A DNA stretch of 12,909 nucleotides from an uncultured Acidobacteriota bacterium (GTDB lineage: Bacteria; Acidobacteriota; Terriglobia; Terriglobales; Acidobacteriaceae). This document shows, one piece after another, positions 7,024-12,010 of the stretch. Every line of letters begins with the position of its first letter. Position 1 is the first letter of the stretch. Made by a program: the position numbers and the translations under genes. The notes below the pieces were generated by a model, which searched no databases, was not told the DNA's origin, and saw only the letters and a list, made by a program, of their open reading frames with translations. Location of the stretch: NCBI GenBank assembly GCA_903832475.1, contig CAILBQ010000038.1:1-12909 (forward strand), written 5' to 3'.

Positions 7024-7290
7024 GTCTGGACGTAAGGAATTAACCGCCGACGAAGTGCGCTTCACCACCCGCGGCGACACCCTCTACGCCTTCGTCATGG
7101 GCTGGCCAGACAAACTGGTGCTAATCAAGCCGCTCGCCCCTCCAGCGCCCTGCAGCCGCCCAAGATCCAGAACGTCCAACCGCTCGGCCACCACGACAAG
7201 CTGATCTGGACCCAGGACGAACAAGGCCTCACCGTCGTCCTGCCAGAAAACAAACCCTGCGACCACGCGATCACCTTCAAGATCGTCTGA
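6851..7290 (+). pseudogene. Displaced C-terminal part of the GH29 fucosidase
   Basis: From 6851 the +1 frame reads PLPNSGELDYEERVILDEIT, then WMAINSEGIYASRPWKIFG and DTLYAFVMGWPDKLVLIKPLA, the usual continuation after NFP in GH29 proteins. At the CCCC run 7137-7140 the gene needs one more base. Coding then returns to the original frame with SSALQPPKIQNVQPLGHHDK and LTVVLPENKPCDHAITFKIV, ending at TGA 7288-7290. The first indel is one extra base in TTTTCCC (6846-6852) and the second is one missing C, so their effects cancel and the total length stays a multiple of three. Both lie in homopolymers, so sequencing error cannot be excluded; otherwise the gene is inactivated. The catalytic domain is complete before the first break. 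Confidence 0.75.
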
Positions 7291-7346
7291 GCCCAGTCAC
7301 GTCACCACCAAAGCAGTGTCGAGCGATACGATAGGCGTTAGTATTC

Positions 7347-7571
7347 ATGGACGGTGAAGACATGCGCGGCCAGATGGGTATCCCCGCCCAGGTTTTCAAG
7401 GCCATCAAGCACGTCAACGTGCGCATGATTTCGCACGGCGGGGGCGAAATCCACATAAGCTTCATGACAGAAGAAGACGCCCGCTCCCTCCGCGCGGCTT
7501 TCTTCCAGACCCCCGACGGGGCCGTCTCAGACATTGAAAGCCGCCTTTCCGCCGCCCCGCCCAAGGTCTAG
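7347..7571 (+). CDS. Orphan ACT-domain ORF, diverged duplicate of the LysC C-terminus
   Basis: The 74-residue product aligns end to end with residues 396-472 of the LysC encoded at 4154-5596. Shared stretches are RGQMGI, AIKHVNVRMIS, EEDA and AAFFQ, with roughly 70% identical residues by my hand count. It lacks five codons (EEAVR-like) after EEDA, an in-frame loss. Homology extends four codons upstream of the ATG (GCG TTA GTA TTC for Ala-Leu-Val-Cys/Phe) and then stops at an in-frame TAG (7332-7334), so the copy has no kinase domain. Synonymous and replacement codon changes are about equally frequent by hand count, suggesting weak selection. No good Shine-Dalgarno precedes it. It is most likely a decaying duplicate. 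A small regulatory subunit, like the separately translated ACT subunit of Bacillus aspartokinases, is a less likely alternative. Confidence 0.6.
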   Translation: MDGEDMRGQMGIPAQVFKAIKHVNVRMISHGGGEIHISFMTEEDARSLRAAFFQTPDGAVSDIESRLSAAPPKV

Positions 7572-7845
7572 CAGCCCAGACAAACTGAAGCACTAAAACT
7601 CCATGTTTCTTTCCTGAAGACACGAAGCTTCATTGTTTCAGAGGACAACAGTGGCGATTTCCAAGCCCACTATCTGACTGGTACCCAAAGATCTGTTTTT
7701 CCAGCGGGAACCTCTATAACAACAGCATAACTCTATGGTATCTTCGGCTTACCGAACACTGAGCCAAAATCCTAAAATAGCCCTTGTTCATTGCTAACCT
7801 TCCGATAGTTCAAGAACTCGGCTGCAAAGGGGACGTTCAGTTCTG
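7572..7845. other. AT-richer intergenic region before the kelch-repeat gene
   Basis: No gene, tRNA or strong hairpin is evident in these 274 bp. Base composition is visibly richer in A and T than the flanking core genes. TAAAAT (7773-7778) is a possible -10 box with only a poor -35 (TTACCG at 7749-7754). AAAGGGGA (7826-7833) could be a ribosome binding site for the gene at 7846, although its 12-nt spacing is long. Confidence 0.4.
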
Positions 7846-8877
7846 ATGAAAAGACATCGTTTGCTAGCTAGTCGGTTGTACGGGTGTTTATTGACGTTTT
7901 TGTTTTTTACTCTGTCAGCTGAGGCGCAGACAAGTGCCTCCAAAGAATGGGCTTGGATGGGGGGTAGCAGTTCCGCATGCACCGACGGCTGCGGCGATTT
8001 GGAATATGGCCACTTAGGAGTTTACGGAACACGTGGCGTGCCTGCCCCAAGTAACCTCCCAGGCAGCCGTTTTGGCTCAGTCACCTGGACGGATAAGACT
8101 GGCAATCTCTGGCTATTCGGAGGACAAGGAATATTCGACGTAGTCCATGGGGACTATGGCAACTTCAACGACCTTTGGCAGTTCAGCCCGGCAACAAGCG
8201 AATGGACTTGGATCGCGGGGAGCACTAGTCCTGTCACTGCGACCGGTTCCCTTCAGCGTGGCGTGTACGGGACCCTGGGCGTCCCTGCCATCGGAAACAT
8301 CCCTGGAGTACGCACCGGCGCTATGAGTTGGACCGATTCTAGCGGACACTTGTGGCTCTTTGGGGGGTTAGGCTCCGACTCCGTTGGAAACAACGGGTGG
8401 CTGAACGACCTGTGGCAATTCAATCCAGCAACGAATGAGTGGACATGGATGAGCGGAAGCAGCACCATGATCCCGCTCCAATACGCCAAGTATGGTCGGC
8501 CTGGCGTGTACGGCACTCTAGGAACTCCATCTCCCGAGAATGTGCCCGGAAGCCACGCTTTAGGAGCAAGCTGGACGGATAGTAACGGCAACCTTTGGCT
8601 GTTCGGGGGTGGGGGTTTCGATGCGAACGGCAATAGTGTTGATCTGAACGACCTTTGGAAATTTGATCCTTCAACAACTGAGTGGACATGGATGGCCGGG
8701 AGCGATGCAACGCCGAGCACCGGTGTGCTTCCTGGAATTTATGGCGCTATCGGGACGGCCGCCGCCGGGAATACCCCCGGAGAACGCGAGCAACCTGTCA
8801 ATTGGACCGACAGCAGCGGTAACCTTTGGCTTTTTGGGGGGTTGGCGCCGATGCGAACGGAACGCATGGGTGGCTGA
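7846..8877 (+). CDS. Secreted kelch-repeat protein, N-terminal part (frameshifted)
   Basis: The product begins with a Sec signal peptide (MKRHRLLASR then a hydrophobic LYGCLLTFLFFTLSAEAQ, likely cut near residue 28). It then runs through three and a half repeats of about 80 residues. Each repeat has the order EWTWMAGS, a variable loop, GVYGTLGTPAPGN-PGSR, a WTDSSGNLWLFGG strand and NDLWQFNPATN. The LWLFGG...NDLW...F pattern is that of kelch/galactose-oxidase propeller blades. Inside repeat 4 the frame breaks at a G6 run (8836-8841), and translation would stop at 8875-8877 after LAPMRTERMGG. The rest of the gene is in the -1 frame to 10163, making one gene of about 772 residues. No enzymatic residues are recognised, so a surface carbohydrate- or protein-binding role is a guess. 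A/T-ending codons are more frequent than in lysC or asd. Confidence 0.75.
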   Translation: MKRHRLLASRLYGCLLTFLFFTLSAEAQTSASKEWAWMGGSSSACTDGCGDLEYGHLGVYGTRGVPAPSNLPGSRFGSVTWTDKTGNLWLFGGQGIFDVVHGDYGNFNDLWQFSPATSEWTWIAGSTSPVTATGSLQRGVYGTLGVPAIGNIPGVRTGAMSWTDSSGHLWLFGGLGSDSVGNNGWLNDLWQFNPATNEWTWMSGSSTMIPLQYAKYGRPGVYGTLGTPSPENVPGSHALGASWTDSNGNLWLFGGGGFDANGNSVDLNDLWKFDPSTTEWTWMAGSDATPSTGVLPGIYGAIGTAAAGNTPGEREQPVNWTDSSGNLWLFGGLAPMRTERMGG

Positions 8878-9380
8878 ACGACCTGTGGAAGTTCAACCCC
8901 CAGACGAACGATTGGGCTTGGATGGCGGGAAGCAGCAGTGTGCCGGGACTCGATGGGGGTCAGCCTGGAACGTACGGCACCATGGGGACACCCAGCTCAG
9001 GAAATATACCGGGAGGTCGAGACTCAGCCTCCAAATGGACAGATGACATCGGAAATCTCTGGCTCTTTGGTGGTACAGGTTTTGACGCAAATGGAAACTT
9101 CGGTACGCTCAGTGACCTGTGGGAATTTAATCCATCCGCCAATGAATGGGCCTGGAACGGAGGAAGTGGCGTTTTGAGCCTTACCTCATACGGCGTCTAC
9201 GACGAGCCCGGTATCTACGGGATACTTGGGACGCCCGCACCCGGGAATTTCCCTGGAAGTCGAGGGGCCGCTATGACCTGGACCGACGCTTCCGGTAATT
9301 TCTGGCTCTTTGGCGGCTCTGGGTATGACGCCGACGGCCGCAACGGCGACTTGAATGACCTTTGGAGATACCAGTCAGCT
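7945..9380 (+). repeat. Six tandem kelch-like coding repeats
   Basis: Repeat units begin at 7945, 8200, 8437, 8680, 8910 and 9144, each at the E/D-W-x-W motif. Their lengths are 255, 237, 243, 230, 234 and about 235 nt. All are multiples of three except unit 4, whose 230 nt exposes a 1-nt loss. The DNA copies are well diverged, so this is an old protein-level repeat and not a recent tandem duplication. Confidence 0.8.
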
Positions 9381-10163
9381 TCCGCGCTAAATCCAACAGC
9401 CACACCCAGCTTCAGCCTCCCGAGCGGAACTTACAGCGCAGCGCAGACGGTGACAATCTCCGATGTCACTCCCGGCGCAACGATTTACTACACTACCGAC
9501 GGAACTTCACCGACCACCGGTTCCTCCGTTTACAGCGGCCCAATCAGCATATCGTCAACAGAAACGCTGCGGGCCCTTGCCAAAGCAAGTGGATACTCAA
9601 GTAGCGCCATCATCGCCGCGACTTACACCATCAATCTTCCGCCCAGCTTCACAGTCTCGGGCACAGCAGTCAATGTCGCTCCCGGCGCTACCACTGGCAA
9701 CACTTCGATCATTACCCTGACACCTTCAGACGGATTTACCGGCGCAATCAGCCTAAGCTGTGCCATCACTCCCACTGCTGCAAGCGATCCAGCAACATGC
9801 AGCATTCCAGCCTCTGTGACAATCAGTGGTCCCTCCGCGCAAACGACGGCTCTTACCGTGAACACGACGGCGGCTTCCTCCGCTTCCAATCACATCACAG
9901 ATCTCTTTGGCCGGTCGTTGGGCGGCGCCACACTCGCGTGTATCCTCATGGTTGGCATCCCGGCCTGGCGGAAAGGACGTAGCATCCTCGGAATGCTCCT
10001 ATTACTCCTCGCCGCCGCCGGAGCTGCACTCGGATGCGGCGGGGGCAGTAGCGGCGGGGGTGGAGCAAATTCCGGTACAACCTCAGGTTCCTACACCATT
10101 ACCATTACTGGCAAATCCGGAAGCGTTGTTGAAACAGGAACGATCTCTCTGACTGTGCGGTAG
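8826..10163 (+). CDS. Secreted kelch-repeat protein, C-terminal part with CHB_HEX_C-like domain and membrane anchor
   Basis: This is the second part of the gene that starts at 7846. True homology in this frame begins at about 8841 with VGADANGTHGWLNDLWKF, which completes repeat 4; repeats 5 and 6 follow (to ~9380). Next comes a domain of about 75 residues resembling the chitobiase/beta-hexosaminidase C-terminal domain (SGTYSAAQTVTISD, IYYTTDGTSPT, ALAKASGYSSS). An Ig-like beta-rich stretch follows, with a probable disulphide pair in LSCAIT and ATCSI. The end has a hydrophobic double segment (LACILMVGIPAW and LGMLLLLLAAAGAALGC), then GCGGGSSGGGG and a short beta-rich tail ending ISLTVR. This terminal arrangement is familiar from secreted Acidobacteriota proteins and probably anchors the protein. 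The ATG at 8826 is only the first in-frame Met and is unlikely to be a real start. Confidence 0.75.
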   Translation: MAFWGVGADANGTHGWLNDLWKFNPQTNDWAWMAGSSSVPGLDGGQPGTYGTMGTPSSGNIPGGRDSASKWTDDIGNLWLFGGTGFDANGNFGTLSDLWEFNPSANEWAWNGGSGVLSLTSYGVYDEPGIYGILGTPAPGNFPGSRGAAMTWTDASGNFWLFGGSGYDADGRNGDLNDLWRYQSASALNPTATPSFSLPSGTYSAAQTVTISDVTPGATIYYTTDGTSPTTGSSVYSGPISISSTETLRALAKASGYSSSAIIAATYTINLPPSFTVSGTAVNVAPGATTGNTSIITLTPSDGFTGAISLSCAITPTAASDPATCSIPASVTISGPSAQTTALTVNTTAASSASNHITDLFGRSLGGATLACILMVGIPAWRKGRSILGMLLLLLAAAGAALGCGGGSSGGGGANSGTTSGSYTITITGKSGSVVETGTISLTVR

Positions 10164-10195
10164 CCAGCTTCGAGGAAGCGTTGCAACCTTCTCAC

Positions 10196-10216
10196 GCCCT
10201 TTTAAGTTGAAAGGGC
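10196..10216 (+). terminator. Candidate terminator of the kelch-repeat gene
   Basis: GCCCTTT (10196-10202) pairs perfectly with AAAGGGC (10210-10216) around a 7-nt loop, 33 nt after the stop codon. The following bases (CTTGCATTGG) are not a clear T-run, so it may be a weak or factor-assisted terminator. Confidence 0.35.
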
Positions 10217-10230
10217 CTTGCATTGGCATT

Positions 10231-10300
10231 TGGATTGAGCGCGGGCTCCCCCTAACCCGTTAGTCACAACTCCAAAGAAATCTCCTCGTTGCTCAATCCA
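10231..10300. repeat. Perfect 10-bp inverted repeat with structured spacer
   Basis: TGGATTGAGC (10231-10240) is the exact reverse complement of GCTCAATCCA (10291-10300). Inside the 50-nt spacer, CGGG (10242-10245) can pair with CCCG (10256-10259). The element could be a degenerate mobile-element end pair, a palindromic repeat or an RNA stem; the sequence does not decide. Confidence 0.45.
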
Positions 10301-10467
10301 CCGGCTTGATTCCAGAGCAAGAGCTTCCTTGAACAACGTCAAGAAACCTCACCCAATACGATGGCTTTTTAGGCAAAATCAGCGCTATTCGCGGCCAGCA
10401 AGGCCACGAATAAAACGAACAGTCCCCATTTCAGGCAGTCAGCATCTTTCCCTTCCCACCCAGGCCT

Positions 10468-10496
10468 TACACTCAGGTAGAGCTTTCTCGAAAGGA
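10468..10496 (+). promoter_or_regulatory. Candidate dapB -10 box and Shine-Dalgarno
   Basis: TACACT (10468-10473) is identical to the putative -10 box of asd; no clear -35 box lies upstream. AAGGA (10492-10496) is 5 nt before the dapB ATG and is a good ribosome binding site that fixes the start at 10502. Confidence 0.4.
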
Positions 10497-10501
10497 TCGT
10501 C

Positions 10502-11179
10502 ATGCTTCTGCTGGTAGTCGGAAAAGGCAAAACCGGTAGCCTGGTCACCCAGGTCGCCCGCGAGCGCGGACACTCCGTCCGCGTCCTCGATCTGAAAGAA
10601 AATGCCGGCGCCAGCGCGCTGACCGCGCCCACCGTCGCCCAGGTCGATGTGGTGCTGGACTTCACCACGCCGGAGTCGGCGATCGAAAACATCCGCGCCT
10701 GTCTCGCTCTCGGCGCCCGCATCGTCGTCGGCACCACCGGCTGGTACCACCAGCTCAACGAGATGAAAGCCCTCGCCCTGCGCCGCGGCGGCGCCCTGCT
10801 GTACGGCACGAATTTCTCCATGGGTGTGCAGGAACTGTTCAAGATGACCGGCGACCTCGCCAAACTCCCCGGCTACAATTTCGCCATCAGCGAAACCCAC
10901 CACAACTCCAAGCTCGACGCCCCCTCCGGCACCGCGCTCACCCTCAAAGAAATCATCCTCAAAGCCCAGCCGGAAGCTAAAGTCGAAATCACCTCGAACC
11001 GCGAAGGCGATGCCAGCGGCATCCACACCGTTACCGCCCGCAGCCAGAACGACCTTATCGAACTCCGCCATGAGTCCTTCGACCGCCGGGGCTTCGCCGA
11101 AGGCGCCGTGCGCGCCGCCGAATGGCTCAACGACAAGCAAGGCGTCTGGGAATTCCGCGACATCTTCGAGCACCTGTAG
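10502..11179 (+). CDS. dapB: 4-hydroxy-tetrahydrodipicolinate reductase
   Basis: DapB reduces 4-hydroxy-tetrahydrodipicolinate with NAD(P)H to tetrahydrodipicolinate, on the route to meso-diaminopimelate and lysine. The 225-residue protein is short for the family (about 240-270). The dinucleotide-binding loop reads VGKGKTGSLV (6-15), where G-x-x-G-R-M-G is usual. VVGTTGW (75-81) and the active-site segment ETHHNSKLDAPSGTAL (131-146) are clear, with catalytic H133 and K137 and the PSGTA loop at 141-145. RHESFDRRGFAEGAVRAAEW (189-208) matches the conserved C-terminal region. AAGGA five bases upstream supports the start. It has its own promoter region and is separated from asd-lysC, its pathway partners, by the accessory block. 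dapA is not in the window. Confidence 0.94.
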   Translation: MLLLVVGKGKTGSLVTQVARERGHSVRVLDLKENAGASALTAPTVAQVDVVLDFTTPESAIENIRACLALGARIVVGTTGWYHQLNEMKALALRRGGALLYGTNFSMGVQELFKMTGDLAKLPGYNFAISETHHNSKLDAPSGTALTLKEIILKAQPEAKVEITSNREGDASGIHTVTARSQNDLIELRHESFDRRGFAEGAVRAAEWLNDKQGVWEFRDIFEHL

Positions 11180-11237
11180 CCCTGCCCTTGTCCCTGCCCC
11201 CTGTTCCCTGCCATTGAGCCCTGTCCCCTGATCCCTG
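11180..11237. repeat. Degenerate heptanucleotide CCCTGNN repeat tract
   Basis: CCCTG recurs at 11180, 11192, 11199, 11206, 11219, 11226 and 11233. Six of these form two triplets with exact 7-nt spacing, separated by 13 nt, giving a CCCTGNN repeat that fills most of the 71-bp gap between dapB and the methyltransferase gene. The strand is C-rich throughout. It looks like slippage-generated simple sequence; no coding or terminator function is evident. Confidence 0.65.
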
Positions 11238-11250
11238 TTCTAATAGCTCC

Positions 11251-12009
11251 ATGGGGCGCAAGAAAAGACTGCCAGGCCTGACCGTCAAAGACGGCTTCAT
11301 GCGTCACCCCTTCGACATCGAAAACGGCGTCCAAACCAGCGGACTCGTCCATGGCCGCAACCTCACCACCGGCCATCCCCACGACCAGCACAGCACGGCT
11401 TATTACGGCATCGCGCCTTCCGTTCTGCGCAAGCTTTGCGCCCGCTGGCGAAAGACACCCCTCCTCGCCCCGCCCCAGGATTACAGTTTCATCGACATCG
11501 GCGCCGGCATGGGCCGTGGCATGCTCATTGCCGCGCAAATGCCCTTTCGCGAAGTCATCGGCGTCGAAATCCATCCCGAACTCGCCGCCATCGCCCAGCA
11601 GAATATCGATCGCTGGGCAGCTTCCGGCCGCTCCCGCTGCCCCATGCGCATCGCCTGCCAGGAAGTGACCACCTTCCAATTTCCCCCGCACCCCTGCGTC
11701 GCTTACATGTTCAACCCCTTTCGCGAACCTGTCCTGCGCGCTCTCTTCGACCACGTCGCTGAAGAATTTGCCCGTCGCCCCGGTCAGCTCGACATCCTCT
11801 ACGCCAACGATGAGCTCGCTGACACGTTCGCTGCCTATCCTGGCTGGGCCGAGATCTGGCGTGGCAAAGTTCCGCTATCCGACGAAGATGAAGCCGCCGA
11901 CAAAGCCATCCTCGAACATCAAGCTGATGGCGAATACGGCTGGTCCACCGATGAGCCCTGCGCCATCTACCGTTGGATCGGCAACCCGCCTCGGCGCCGC
12001 GCCGCCTGA
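11251..12009 (+). CDS. Class I SAM-dependent methyltransferase of unknown substrate
   Basis: The 252-residue soluble protein has the Rossmann methyltransferase signature. Motif I is FIDIGAGMGRGMLIA (80-94), with E106 in VIGVEIHPEL as the likely ribose-binding acidic residue. A motif-IV-like strand, AYMFNPFREPVLRALF, lies at 151-166, where NPF stands where many N-methyltransferases carry an (D/N)PP(Y/F) motif. The N-terminus is basic (MGRKKRLPGL). A second half-conserved strand, LDILYAN, follows at 180-186. The substrate cannot be deduced, and nothing ties it to dapB beyond being in the same direction 71 bp downstream. ATG 11251 has no clear Shine-Dalgarno. The GTG/ATG choices further inside would remove the basic N-terminus but leave the fold intact. 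Confidence 0.8.
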   Translation: MGRKKRLPGLTVKDGFMRHPFDIENGVQTSGLVHGRNLTTGHPHDQHSTAYYGIAPSVLRKLCARWRKTPLLAPPQDYSFIDIGAGMGRGMLIAAQMPFREVIGVEIHPELAAIAQQNIDRWAASGRSRCPMRIACQEVTTFQFPPHPCVAYMFNPFREPVLRALFDHVAEEFARRPGQLDILYANDELADTFAAYPGWAEIWRGKVPLSDEDEAADKAILEHQADGEYGWSTDEPCAIYRWIGNPPRRRAA

Positions 12010-12010
12010 T

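Larger units (their letters stand above)
10164..10501. other. Intergenic region between the kelch gene and dapB
   Basis: No gene is seen in these 338 bp. They hold a possible terminator (10196-10216), a 10-bp inverted repeat with a 50-nt spacer (10231-10300) and a third hairpin (10387-10396 with 10402-10411: ATTCG-C-GGCC against GGCC-A-CGAAT, one mismatch, 5-nt loop). The dapB promoter and ribosome binding site are at the right end. Confidence 0.5.

Noticed and set aside
5604..7043. A 479-codon open frame on the plus strand overlapping the fucosidase
   Set aside because: Its translation is almost only Arg, Pro, Ser, His and Gln, the usual product of reading a GC-rich gene one frame off, and it has no domain. 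The overlapping frame has clear GH29 motifs.
6846..7141. Programmed ribosomal frameshifting in the fucosidase
   Set aside because: Two opposite shifts would be needed in one message, neither site has a canonical slippery heptamer, and simple homopolymer indels explain both.
7846..9380. Tandem DNA repeats or a CRISPR-like array in the kelch gene
   Set aside because: The periodicity is about 235-255 nt with diverged DNA and conserved protein motifs, so it is a protein repeat; no short identical direct repeats with spacers occur in the window.
10329..10517. A 62-codon plus-strand ORF upstream of dapB
   Set aside because: It has no ribosome binding site or motif, overlaps the dapB start and runs through the promoter region and hairpin.
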